Source: Acanthochlamys bracteata (Eukaryota; Streptophyta; Magnoliopsida; Pandanales; Velloziaceae). From it: 64,000 bases of DNA. The notes beneath the pieces were generated by a model. The model searched no databases. It saw nothing but the letters and a program-made list of their open reading frames with translations, and was not told the origin of the DNA. This document shows positions 23,295 to 35,600 of this stretch, one piece after another. A program made the translations under genes and the position numbers. Positions within the stretch are counted from its first letter, which is position 1. Each line of letters opens with the position of its first letter. Where the stretch lies: positions 7,081,725 through 7,145,724 of the forward strand of contig CM034129.1 of NCBI GenBank assembly GCA_019914995.1. Direction: 5' to 3'.

Positions 23295-25104
23295 TTGTCT
23301 TGTTCAATTTGTTCAAGCTATATTGCTCACTGTTGTTTAAAGAAAAAAAGTTTTTTTGACTGAATTTTGGCCGGATTCCGGTGAGCTCACTGGAGGTAGT
23401 CCGATGAGCTCACTAGAAAGAGTACGATGAGCTCACTGGACAGTGAGCTTGCATAGCTCAAAAAAAAAAAAAAAAAAAAAAATTTCTTAAGTTGCATTGT
23501 AAAAAAAAAAAAATAACTTTGTTACGTTCGATCTATTTAAACGACATCGTACAACTCCGACTAAAAAAAATGAAAATGAGAATTTATTTTGGTTGGAGGG
23601 AGTCCGGTGAGCTCACTCGCCGGAGACCAGTGAGGTCACTGGCCGGAAACAAGTGAGCTCACTTGTGAGCTCAGTTTGTCGGTGAGGCTCAGTCGCTTTG
23701 CCGGTGAGCTCCAGCTCACCGGGTCTGCTAAGTCGCTCTTGTGTCCACTACAAGCCAGTGAGCTCTTGTGATGTATTCCCTTGCCAGTGAGATATGCATC
23801 TGCCACTGGCAAGCATTCATCTGCCAGAACATAGCTCACTGGTCTATACACACTCCACATTCATCCAGTGAGCTTGCATAGTTCTTATATATCACATTTA
23901 AGCATTGACAACATTCTCATTCTCATCACATTCATCATTCTCATTCACTTCACATTCACATTAACATTCACACATGTTTGTAAAAAAATTTCATTCATAA
24001 CACAACCAGAGAATTATCATCGCATTTCATTCATAACACAAATTTGTAAAAAGATTTTACATTGCATTCACAACAAAAGCTACAACCTTGAATTACAATC
24101 ACAAGTTTACAACACTTGGACACAAAGCAGACACAATGCCTTATAGTCTCAGACATGGCGATAGACACACTACACTTAACAAACATTCATCACTGCCTGA
24201 CATTCATGAAAAATGAAAAAAAAAAAAACCAAAGACACAAGAAATCATTAGCAGTGAGCTCCAGAGCCATTCAGCTGCATCCGGTGAGCTCCAGAGCGAA
24301 AAAAAACGCTGATGACCTCTTGCGTATGTGCGATTGTCCCAAAAAGAGAGAAGATAAAAAAAGAGAAGTAAAAAAAAAAGTAATCACAGAAATGAAAGAT
24401 ACCTTCGATTAAAAGATTGCGATTGCAAAGAATCTCCTTGCTCCGGCTCCGGTTCAATTGCACCTACACAGGAAAGAAATACAAAACATCATAAAAAAAA
24501 CAAATATTGGTATTTAATGGAAGTAAGGACAATACCAGCAATGTCGATAATGACCGAATTGAAAAGAAGTCCGGTGAGCTCGGGAATGCACGAATTCGGA
24601 AAACTCGTCTTCGACGAAGCTCGAACTTGCAATTAATGAAATTGACGTGAAGAACAGGAAAATAAGGAGGAGGAGAAGAAAAGAAGACAATTTCTTACCG
24701 ATTTGAGGCTCGTTGGGTCGGCACGCACAGGTTTCGCCGCCGTCGGGTTTGTTGATGGCTGCGAGAAAGGAGACTAAAAACCTAAGATTGAAGGAAGGAG
24801 CAAAGAGGAGGGTCCACTGAGTTCAGTTTCGACAGGATCCCTCCGATCGCCGGCTCGGAGCTGCGATGGAGAGATCGGGTCGGGAGCGGGACGAAGAAGC
24901 CGGGGGAGGAGAGGAGAGAAAAATGAAGGAGAAAAAAAAAAAAAAAAAAAAAACAAGTGTTATACTGTGTAAAGGCACGCGAAATTAGAAGCGTGCCCTT
25001 ACACAGTAAATACGTAAGGAGCTAAATTTGGACCGCCCGATCAAGATCGGACGGTCCATATTTGATGTGCGCGCACAGTAACCTGTGTGCGCACATCGCG
25101 CTCG
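23295..25104 (-). repeat. Right terminal inverted repeat of the MULE
   Basis: This is the inverse of the left arm and lies upstream of the transposase, so it must supply its promoter and leader. The same donor (CG|GTAAGAA at 24699/24698) is kept. The last acceptor of the left arm (TTTGCAGGACAATCG) reads TTTTTGGGACAATCG here, so the two arms would splice differently. The hairpin at 24965-25006 has one mismatch that the left copy lacks. Only one copy of the 200-bp inner unit is present (about 23445-23620). Confidence 0.9.
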
Positions 25105-25140
<36 letters not shown>

Positions 25141-25141
<1 letters not shown>

Positions 25142-25545
25142 AATTCACGTGCTATATTAACACTTTCGAGCTCTCTCCTGCAAAAAATAGCCAGATAGAC
25201 TTCCAATTTTAATTTTTACCTTTGGATATGTAGAATTATAAGTCGCACACATACTGACAAAATTTCATTCCAAATGGATCACGAATCAATCTCATCCTAT
25301 CTTTTGAACAAGATAACACAATCATAAAATTGACAAAATACATATTTTTTTCTTTTTATGTCATCTTGATTAAGAGGTTGGATATAGATTAGTTCGTGAT
25401 TTGATTAGAATAAAATTTGGTTAGTATATTTGCGACTCATTATTATAAATATCTAACGGTGAATATTAAAATTAGAGGGTCTCCGGCCAAAGATGACTGG
25501 AGTGAACTTGAGAGTGTTAATAGTACACGAAGCGCGTATATTTTA
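25141..25545. mobile_element. Foldback-type MITE next to the MULE
   Basis: Left sequence TGCTATATTAACACTTTCGAG (from about 25150) is matched in inverse at about 25505-25530 (GAGAGTGTTAATAGTAC). Further in, an AAATGGATCACGAATCAATC-like arm is opposed by TTAGTTCGTGATTTGATTAG. There is no coding capacity. It shares its inner arms with the elements at 61818 and 62258. Confidence 0.6.
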
Positions 25546-26690
25546 TTTCTCTATATATATAGAGTTAGATTAATATATTGAAATAACGAAATCACGGCAT
25601 ATCAAATTCATGCGCCGGATCAATCAGTCTTATAGTCAGGATTCCCTCGGAAAAAGGAAAGAACCAAATATGTGTTTGCCATTGCGTAGCAAGATTTGAA
25701 ATTGAATTTTGACTGTTAAATCACATAATCCAGTAATTAGAATTTGGTGTACCACGGATGTGCCATTATAGGAGTGCACAATATAAAGATTCAATCAGAA
25801 GTAATGCGGTTTGAGTGCAAACAATTCGGTGGTTAGAATTTGAAGTACCGTGAATATATCCTTGTGGGGATGTACTTGTATCCATATATTTGCATATTTG
25901 AATGAATTTCAAAAGAGTGAAATGGGGGACATGACAACCATGTTCATTATTTTTCCATCTATATATATAGCTGTATGTATGCATGCATCATAAATTGAAG
26001 TAAGAGCACAAGCTGCATACAGACGGGGAACTTGACATTGACATCTAACATATAAAGAGATCGACCATTTACCGAACATGTTGTACAAATTCCTTTGTGG
26101 TGTTGGTAGGAAACACAATCCAGTATATTTGAAAGTATTTAAAATATTTTTAAAAAAATTATTGAAAAATCTTTTAAAAGAAATTATTATAATTATTATA
26201 AACTAATTTATTTTTTATTTAAAAAAATTATATATATATATGATGTATAAGTTATTTATATTTTTAAATTATTAAAAATTTAAGATATTGAAAAAAAACT
26301 ATTAAAATTAAAATAAAATTTTGATAAATTGTGATAAATGTTATCAAATATGCTGATAATTCTACATCATTCATCAATGTTTAGATATACATCAATTGCT
26401 CGAAGTATAGCATTTTGCTAGCTAGCCGTTGTAAAAAATCACGGTATCTCGCTATTCTAGGTGTGAGATGCAATGTCGATGCGTGAATCCGTAAACGGTG
26501 CAAGGACTACACATACATGGAACTTGGTTTATCCAAAAATTACACTTAAAAAATGCTCTAATGCTCATATTCTATAGTATTTGGTTGCGCCCTTTCAGGA
26601 TCATTGTATTATTGTTGTCTATAAGTTTGAAGCCTACCAACCATGTTTATTGATACAGGGCTTTGTTTCTAGAATAGAAAACACTACCAT
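25546..26690. other. Intergenic stretch, nothing recognised
   Basis: It holds AT-rich DNA with possible MITE debris at 26130-26350. Short open frames on the minus strand around 25766-26118 are not supported by any motif. Confidence 0.4.
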
Positions 26691-26991
26691 TTAGGACGTA
26701 TTTCAAACGCTTGTAATTCTATTTTTTCGGCAAAATTTTGAGTTCCGAGCAGTCCATATATTTTAATTACACAAAAAATTTAGAACTTCACTTTCAAATA
26801 CAAAATTTCAGTTCTAATTTTTTAATTTGCACACTTCCTAATGCAATTATATATTTAAATTTTTAATATAATTTCAAAAACTACTAAAATACAAATACTG
26901 AACTCTATTTTCACTTTATTTTTCAAAAAACTCTAATTTTTATTTTTTACCTTCACGAAACTCAGTTATGAATACTTGAAACACGCCCTTA
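26691..26991. mobile_element. 301-bp MITE with clear target duplication
   Basis: The left end TTAGGACGTATTTCAAAC (26691) and the right end ACTTGAAACACGCCCTTA (to 26991) are inverted copies with few changes. Both sides are flanked by CTACCAT (26684-26690 and 26992-26998); adding one imperfect base gives 8 bp, suggesting hAT. A larger element with the same ends lies at 49381-50611. Confidence 0.85.
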
Positions 26992-26998
26992 CTACCAT

Positions 26999-28980
26999 GC
27001 AGCAAACAGAACTGTGCATGATAGGTGTGTCTGATCACAAAATAAACAAACCGTTATTACATGCTTAGTCGCAATCTGCAAGTTTGGTGCACTGACACTC
27101 AACATGCGAAGTCAATCCAAAATAAATAACATTGAACTAGACTAAATTCGATTATGATCAGGCAATAAGGTTTGTAATTGAGTTTTCTAGGGCGAGGTAG
27201 TTTTGCCGAATCTCATGCATCTCTCTTTCTTAGTCATGAATTTCTCTTATCATATGTGCAAATACGGTCGGTTAAGTGGTTGAGTTTCTCGTGAATGCTC
27301 CGCTAATTGGTGAAGTTTAGGGGAGTTAGGGTGGGTGGAGTTTGTAAGGAGTTTTCCGCATTGATGATGGATGCAGACATTGAAGAAGTGGAAGAAGTTG
27401 GTGAAGCAACAGCAACGCTCTCCATCATGTACGTTGTTTTGGTACAAAATGATGCACTTCAATAAACATACCTAACGACTTAGCTCCAAGAGTGATGCAC
27501 TTGCAAGTGGCCGTGATACACTAGGAAAGCGCCTGGGACACTTGGGTTTGTCTTGCCGCATCCAGGTGCAGTCACTTGCCTTCATCGCGCACACTTGGGG
27601 CATGTAAAGTAGGTCCTTGAAGGTCTACATTGCTAGCGTGATCGACCTTCTAAAAAGTGCTTGGTGGCTACTTGGACGATGTGTATTAATGTCATGTGTA
27701 GAGCCAAGTGATCAATTATTATCTCTTCAACATTGACCTAAAAAGAGTAATGAATAATCATACCCCTACTAATTACTTTTAAAAGGAGCAATTACGCATT
27801 TTGATAGCTCATTCTTATGTTTAAAGTTTAATAAACTTAAAAATTAGGTTAAAAGTATTAAAACTAGAATAAATTTAGAAAATAATTTAGAAACCCTATA
27901 AAAATTAATGAAAGTAGTTTTAAATGTTCCATATCAATTAATTAATTATTTTTTAATTTTGATTTTTCTTTATGTCAAAATCAAATTGGGTTGATTTGTT
28001 TTCAATCACACTTGTAACCCTCTAAATTCCGATTCTAACCCCGATGCCAAGCCTGCGAACTTCCATTTGGTGCCTTAATATTTATAGAAAACACTATTTA
28101 AAATTAAGTTTGGAAATGTTAAGTTGAGATTGGATTTTGCAAAAATTATTCTGCAATTGTTTCGAGACATCTTCAAACTCAAAGCGCAGAAATTCATATT
28201 CGAGTTGATACACTGCCTTTTAGTTTGATAACCATTTAAAGTTTGAACATCACATTTCAAACTGATTTCAATTTCCATAGATATAAGATATTATTTGAAA
28301 TAGAATCTACTTACTGTTAAAATAGTTTTGACTTAGTGATAAAGACTATTTCAATCTTATTATTTCATTTTATTTTTCAATCCTCCAATACAAAGTACTA
28401 AATAAGGAGAGTTCTAAATTTAAAAAGATATCAAATTCTAATAAAAGATATGTTAATATACTTAAAGTACTAGATATATGTTGACTCACGTCAATGCTCG
28501 TCTTCAAATTGGTGTAAAGATATCATCGATGCCCAACTTACTGAGCAAGTCATAAAAGATTTTTCTTGAGACAATTGAACTTTCTATAGTCTGATTTATC
28601 GAATCGGCCTGAGTTTGTCTGGGTCAAGTCGGTCAAATCACCGCCTTGTTGGGACGGATATGCACGACCGAGTTAGGTCGGTTACTGCCGATTGAATCAG
28701 TCAAATCATCACCTTGGTCGAGTCGGATTTATTGGGCCGGATCGTATCGAATCTGTCAAGCTAGATCGGATCCGCTATAAAATTGAACCCAGTTTGATTT
28801 AATTCAGTTTGGTTGGATCTAGTATACAATTTAGGAATTATTTGGAAGTGCTTATTGAAAAGAACTTTCTGAAACAAAAAGTGATTTTGAATTTTTGAAA
28901 AAGAGCTCTTTAGTTTTGTATTGACTATAGTATTTTCAATTGCTGTAGAACACTTTAAGAGAAGAGGTAGACCAAGCTAT
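26999..28980. other. Intergenic stretch
   Basis: No gene was recognised. 27470-27720 is more GC-rich than its surroundings and repeats CACTTG words, but no frame stays open and no family can be named. 28590-28810 repeats TCGGTCAAATCA/GGTCGGATT words, probably a simple decayed repeat. Confidence 0.4.
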
Positions 28981-28984
28981 GGTG

Positions 28985-29110
28985 ATGCGAAAAATTTAAA
29001 AAACTTAAATTTTTTACTGTATTTGGTGTAAATCAATGGAATGAAAAAAAGGAATTCATATAGTAAATTCTATTCAAATTGGATAAAGAATTAATTTGTT
29101 GTTTATATAG
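28985..29110 (+). pseudogene. LINE (RTE-type) 3' scrap
   Basis: The plus strand gives WNEKKEFI followed by ILFKLDKELICCLY. This resembles the end of the RTE reverse-transcriptase frame seen more fully at 55270-55760 (KNRIHIANPIESDKSLVC). It is very short, so the assignment relies on that in-window match. Confidence 0.5.
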
Positions 29111-29202
29111 AACATAAAGTTAATAGTAAGGGTAGGAACTAACAAAAAGTTTATAGGAGGATAAAATATCCCGAAGTTCATAACAATAGCATTAAATTGT
29201 GG

Positions 29203-29456
29203 GGATATTTGGGATTGCTTTTTTTCAACACTTTTTTTCAATTTTTTATTTCACGTTTTTCAATATATATTTTATAAATATATAAAAATTTTATTTAAAA
29301 ATTTAGAAAGTGTAGAAAAATTCTACGAAGTGAAATCTTTTTATTACATATTTTTATTATTTTTTTGAAAATAAAAAAATAATAGCTCGTTTTTCAAAAA
29401 AATAAAAATATTTTTATTCTAAAAAAATTTTATTTCATAAACACTACCAAACACCC
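29203..29456. mobile_element. MITE of the recurrent 256-bp family
   Basis: It matches 43951-44206 along its length: TTTGGGATTG start, AATATATATTTTATAA, TTTATTTAAAAATTTAGA, a GTGTAGAAAAATT stretch, TCTTTTTATTACATATTTTT, ATAGCTCGTTTTTC, and an end ACTACCAAACACCC. The outer bases are diverged. Confidence 0.7.
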
Positions 29457-29839
29457 TCTCTAACTTCAAGTACGAGGTATAAAGCCGCGTTTTGGCACCG
29501 TAGAAGGATGTCGCATTACTTTTCATCTTTGAAAAGATCTATATTTGTCAATCAATTCTATTGACGTTGTTAGTTACAAAAACAATACAAAAAAGAGCAA
29601 TTCTCAAGACGATAATAATGGCCATGTTTTGCAACACAGTTCTGAAGCTTTTAATAAAAAAAACACTTAACAGTAAAATATGTGTTTGATAACTAGCAAA
29701 ATAAGCTGTCTTTTACAGTTTTACGCTCCAAAAGAAATAAACAACTCATCAATGCTTGTTTTCAAAAAAGCAGCGTGGCTTGTTTTTCCAGAGCTGTAGA
29801 AGAATTATTAGGCCACTCATTAGTTAACGAAATTACATG

Positions 29840-30130
29840 AAATGTATATTTTTCCTATCCAATCTCAACTCTCTCGCTCAAAGACCCGACTCCCGCATCC
29901 CCTAACTCGTCTCCGCTCTCTGCTCTCCCACTTTGCCGCCCCCTCCTGAGTATTCGTTCTCTCCGTAGCTGCCCGACGCGGATCTTGATATTTTTTTCCT
30001 CGCCTTTTTCGTCGTTCTTCCTCCGGTCTCCTTCTCCCTGCAGCCGCAACCCGACGCTGATTTTGGTCTTTTTCTTCTCCGGAATCCTTCGTCGGCGAGC
30101 CCGTCGGTAGGCAATTTGGCATCTAGAAAC
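29840..30130 (+). other. GC-rich leader-like sequence
   Basis: Plus-strand CT/CCG-rich DNA of plant 5' UTR style (CTCTCGCTC, CTCCGGTCTCCTTCTCCCTG). A 40-base piece of it (about 29998-30040) recurs at 30463-30505, inside what follows. No coding start follows it. It may be the orphan promoter/leader of a lost gene or part of an unrecognised element. Confidence 0.4.
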
Positions 30131-30943
30131 TTTTTAGAAATCGTCTTTTCGAAGCCTGAGGTTAACGATAATCTCCAAATAATCATCTCAGTAATATCTT
30201 ATTTTGTTTTTTTAATAAAAAAATAAAAGAATATCTTATCTACGCTTACTGAATGCTAAAACATGGTTTAATCCTGCTAAAACATGCAATTTAAGATTCA
30301 ATGAAAACTTGGCTAAGTACATGTGCCTGTTGCATTATGAGTTCATAAACGGAATATTGTACAAATAAATCTGTTTTTCACATCACCTGATAATCGCATG
30401 CTCACATCTTGATATGTTTTTTGAAAAGAGATCTAATGTTTTACTGGGTTGAGTTCTGTGAATTCAACTTTTTCGTCGTTCTTCGTCCGGTCTCCTTATC
30501 CCTGCAAACTGTTATATTCAATGCTTTAATTATTGGCAATGCCAGCATATTCCATCTGTAACTTAAAGCTTTTATTGGTTGTCAAGCATTGCTGTACTAT
30601 TGATTGAAACTTGGTGCTAGGCAAGTTTTTGTTACACTATTGTTTCTTTCTTGGCAGAATGTGCAAGGAGCCTTTTGACATATTTTCGAATAGTAATGCC
30701 CCTAAAATTTTCCATTTGTAGGGCACTTTTCAAATGAAAAGCCTACTTGTAGAATTTTTATACAGATTGGTCTGAAGTTTGTCGAGAAATAGCAATTTAT
30801 TGTGTTCCTTTAAGTTACAAGTTAGGAGAGATATTTTGTACTTCATTGTGTTTTTCTTGAAGGATTTGTTTGAGTTAATATGTTCTGCTTAAACACCAAA
30901 GGTTTACTCTTTTTCTGCATTATCTCTTAGTTTTCTCTTGCAG

Positions 30944-31098
30944 TGGATGAAGCTTTATGCCACCCATACTTGGCATATCTTAACCGTTCTGCCATCCGCC
31001 ATTCACTTTGATTTTAGCACCCTTCATTCACTGAAGCAAATATCAAGGAACTTATATGGGTTGAAGCTTTGAGGTTTAATCCACAACCAACTGTCTAG
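30944..31098 (+). pseudogene. MAP kinase last-exon pseudogene
   Basis: After a good acceptor (TCTCTTGCAG) the plus strand reads VDEALCHPYLAYLN, then a broken stretch where the family has CPxPFxFDFE, then in another frame HPSFTEANIKELIWVEALRF and NPQPTV before TAG. This is the C-terminal end of the kinase domain and tail of a plant MAPK, closest in wording to the MPK4 type. The kinase core and all upstream exons are absent. At least one frameshift and no partner exons within reach mean it cannot encode a kinase. Confidence 0.85.
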
Positions 31099-31099
31099 G

Positions 31100-32660
31100 G
31101 AGCCGGTTGTGTACCTTATATACATTACATGCTTGTTAGATTGTTACTTTATTCTTATGACAGGCAATTATGAATGTTTTCGCTAATATTTCCATCTTCT
31201 TATGGTGACATGTATATTATACCCCTTTCTGAAAACATGATTTGGTAAAATAGCATCTTTCTCTGTATAGTCAATGTTATTGTTGTAATGAAATGTAAAT
31301 AGATTGCAATTGCTAACATGTTCCTTCGTGAAGATCTTTGATTCATAATTTCAGGTTACTACTGAGTTATTCTTTAAAGCCTCAATCTGTTTTGTCATTT
31401 GTATAGTCACAAGTCCATAGATGTGTTTACAGCTGTCGCTAATTTTGCTTGGTTTTGCTAGAATGCTGTATATCTTCGGTTAAAAGGTAAATGTTCGGAG
31501 TCGGTCTCTGTATTCCAACCAAAGAACAAATATGATAAAATATAAATACAATAACTATGAATGTTATAACTGTATTTATTTTTAAGTATGATTATTGAAT
31601 TGCTTATATATAATTGTATATCTTTAATTAAAAATTTTGCTTAAAATTACTAATATATTATTGTATTATTTGCTCATTTCTCCCAACTTATTAATTAGTT
31701 ATTGTTTATTATTGCATATATTTAATAGTTCTACATTTATATATTTCAAAGTATTTAAAAAATATTATTACAAATTAATAATAATGATAATAACTATAAT
31801 ATATTTAATTATTAGGTTCATAAACATTAATATAAAAAATATTAAATAAGAAGTATTATAAAAATTAATTTTCAAAAAAATTAAATAATACATAAAAATA
31901 GATTGAAAATTTTAGCAATCATCATTTGTTATATATTTAAGAATATTTCAATCATTATATATTTTATTTATTTACAAGTATAAATTTAATCAAACATATA
32001 TATATATTTTCTTTTTTTTACGAAAAAAATTTTAAACAATAAAATTTATTTAAACAAAATTCACAAGAAATAACTTTTTACCAAAGACACAATGCCGCTT
32101 TTTTTAGCAAGAATATATAAACAGCAGCTTTTATATAAAACTTACAAATTTTTAACTTACCAAACATAGCCTATTGGTACAAGTAATTAGGTTAGGTAGT
32201 GTTCTATACATCCCTATTCACTATCAAACTCAGATTCTTTCAGGCTGAATAGTTAGCACAAGAAACATAAGAACTAAAATTTTGAAAATATACCTTAACC
32301 TCTCGTTATGCACCTTGTACTTGCATCCGACTTGCAAGCTTCGGTTGTTAAGATTTTTATCTCTCTAATTCTCTTTCTATCAAATTAACATTAATATTTC
32401 TCAATCCAAACATTAGACTAAATAAATTACAGAATTTCTGGTACAACACAATTCAAAATTTAGGCGTAGTCCCTGGAAAGCACAGGGACACCTTATTCAA
32501 AAAGTAAAATAATGTGCTTCAAGTAAAATCAAATAGGGAGAAAAAGACAACACGAACAAAACATTCTAAGATACCGTTCTACAATACTGGGTTTGCCTCG
32601 AACTCAAATCTCTAAGCTTCTATTGTATCCTGAGGAACCTGTATCGCATTGCAGCCTTCA
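31100..32660. other. AT-rich intergenic stretch and TSN 3' flank
   Basis: No gene is supported between the MAPK relic and TSN. The TSN 3' UTR lies just below 32670. 31540-32060 is extremely AT-rich. Confidence 0.45.
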
Positions 32661-32669
32661 GACGTGGTC

Positions 32670-35600
32670 TCACCGACGACCACCAGCCTTCCTCACAGGG
32701 GGAGCAGATTCCTCATCATCAGACTGAATGTCACCATACTGCCACATATTAAGTCTTTCTTTCTTGGCTTTATCTTGAAATTCCTGTAGTTTATCGAGAG
32801 ATGATTGTCTAACCTTGGAGTCCCACTTCCTCCTTTTTTCAAGACGAGCAAGCCCTTCCTGGAAATAGGGGTAAAAGAAGTTTAACCATCACCACAACAT
32901 AGTAATAATTAAGTAAAAAAGTATGTGCTGGTTGATCAAATAATTCTCGTGACTGCCAAAAAATATAAAATAAACTGCACAAACCTCTAGCATAGTAGCA
33001 TTAACACTGGTTCTAGTTTCAGTATCAACCAAAGTTACCACAAGAACCGTTCCAGTTCCTTGACCTTTGGTTTTTCCTCCAGAAGTATCCTTTTCTTCAA
33101 CCATCGCAGTAAACTCCCTTGAGCTATTTAGTGTATGCTGGCTTAAATATTCAGCAGCTTCTTGGCCGTAATCCTCCTCTAAATCGGGGACTTTTATATA
33201 TGCAAGTTTGCAAAGCTGAGCCAATCCAGGTGCTGAAGACAATGAGGGTTCAAGAGGCCGTAAACGGCTATATGAAACAGTTTCCTGGTTCCCATAGTCG
33301 ATATAGAAAACTTCAAACTTGTCATTTGGCGATTCAACTGATCGGGGACCATTAACAATCTTCAAAAAGAAAAAAATATTCATCAAATACACAATCAAAG
33401 CTAGAGACACATTAATTCATAATCCTAATGTTAAGGTGGAAGACATTATATATGTTTACCAGTGACATGTTACCCAAGAGTAATGACCAACAGTAATGAT
33501 GATGCATGCCATTATATTTAAAAAAGTAAAATACTCATGATGCATACCTTTTACGTCAAAATACACGATACTCAGACCAGATATACAAGCATCTTAACAA
33601 AGACTTTCCGTCAGGTATCCTGGCGTTATGTGATAATGGTTACACAAATAATTATTTTATGTGTTGCAAGGCCAAGGACTATAACCTAACGTTCCTTTTA
33701 ACACTCCCATGTCAAAACAAATGTTTAATCCCCTCAAACCATTTTTTCATGTTTATTTAGGTTCACAACATATATCAATTTAGAAATTTTCTTGATCTTA
33801 CTGCCCTTAGTAACTAAGAAACTTCAATAACCTGGGCAAAGAAGGAGTATCAAATACTAAAGAGAATATTTATAAACCCTAAGAAAGCCAAGCCGACTAT
33901 TTTGGGAGAAAAACATGTCCATGTTCCTTCAAAACTTCAGGAACTTAAACAAAGTGGAATGGAACTTTCCAGATGAAAATGATTTGTGTTAGAAGTGCAT
34001 TGCGTGAAATATACTAAAATTATAAAGTTATCCAAAAGATTACATACAGATCCTGCAGTATCTAGACTCTACAAAGTTAAAGGCAATAATGATCTATAAT
34101 GATCTCAGTGGAAGCAAGAACCGGCGTTAACACTAAATAGAATAACGTTTATTTGGCCCTATTCTTTGTGTCCTAGATTGACCATGGTGAATACACATTG
34201 CCCTTCTAACTAATTGCAAATGAGCACTTTGTTAGGATTTTTCAGCATTCGATAACTTGCAAATCAAGAACGAAACAACAAAATATTATGATTTTTAAAC
34301 CACTACTGAGACAACAAGAACAGATAAATTCAAGAGACAGGAGAACAACCCCAACGAGAGAAAGTTTGGAGTGACAACAAACTAGCCAATTGCATTTTTT
34401 CATACCAAAGCTCTGTTCCAGGAGTTATCTAAGCTGAACTGAGCAAGCACTATGTCACTCTTTTGGGGTCTGAAAGCACCCATAACTGGAACCTCTTGAA
34501 CGTTCAATGCAGCTAGCTGCTGCTCAATAGCTGCCACCTTCTGATCACCACCAGTATTCTGGACATAGAATCTACCACCACCAAGGACTTCAGTGACAAC
34601 TACCTGATGCATGAACAAAACACATAATTCTTGTATGATCACTAAAAACAAATTAAAAAAGCTTCACAATACACTAGCCTTACAGCACCTTGAGCACTTC
34701 TTTTTGCTTTGCTTCATTTGATGAGCCATTAGCAACTTCTTGGCCTTCAACATAGGACTCCCATATCTTCACAGTAAGAGAAGGATTCTTTGTTAGGTTA
34801 GCACACTGCAATGTTAGCCTACTAATAATTGAGTTCTTCATTACCTTCAATTTCTTCTGCTTTGCAGATTGCTCAGCTTGTGTGAGCAGATGAGCATCAG
34901 GAATCCTGTCCAGACCAAAGGATTGAAGCCTTGCAAGACCTGCTTCTAAAAGCGGCACAGCTATATTTGTCTTGTTCTCCCACAATGCGCCCAAAAATGT
35001 TCCATTCCTATCCACCATTTCTATTTCAATCTGTGCTTAAACGTGATTACATCACATAAACAAATACCACACAAGCAATATACATATTATGAAAAGAGAA
35101 ATTATTACCTCCACATCCCTCTGCATTATCCTCCTCCTCATAAATGCAAGAGCTTCATCTGAAAAAGGTTCACCACGACCAGGGCACCTAACACCAGAAA
35201 ACGAGAATGCAATGCTGCAGGTCTCCTTTGGTATCAACAACTTAAACCGATGACCGCTAAGCACATATTCAACTGTTGCTGGGAGTATTTTACTTCTTTG
35301 CAAAAATGGAAGGAAATCCTTAGCTTTCTTTGATGAAGCCTGAAGAGAGGTATATCTAAGTACGCACCAAAAAAGCATTAAACAAAACAACAGACAAGCC
35401 ACCGCATAAGGTACTCACAGTTGTAAGGTCAGTTATATGCATGACAGGAGGAACTTTGTTAGAATGTTTTCCCTTCCTTCCATTCATAGCACGAGCTTCA
35501 GCCGCTAATAAAGCATCATAATGATTTGACCTCTCTTCAAAATCTCTGTGTCTGATAGCTTCAGCATAACCACGTGCAAGAAGCCACTCTGCTACATTAA

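Larger units (their letters stand above)
18100..25104 (-). mobile_element. Full-length Mutator-like element (MULE) with giant TIRs, 7005 bp
   Basis: The terminal inverted repeats begin CGAGCGCGATGTGCGCACAC at 18100 and end with its exact complement at 25104. Both ends sit in (TA)n, so the flanking 9-mers are TATATATAT on each side, compatible with the 9-bp duplication of Mutator elements although the microsatellite makes this weak. The left arm runs to about 20304 (2205 bp), the right arm from about 23295 (1810 bp). Between them is one transposase gene on the minus strand. The arms share three terminal hairpins, a CT-rich leader with splice signals, long runs of TGAATG-type repeats, and many GTGAGCTC motifs. 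The transposase frame is open throughout, so the element may be autonomous. Family assignment rests on the transposase. Confidence 0.93.

Noticed and set aside
29855..30186. Three overlapping arginine-rich minus-strand open frames
   Set aside because: They are the antisense of a CT-rich leader-like block; low-complexity R/G/E content with no motif.
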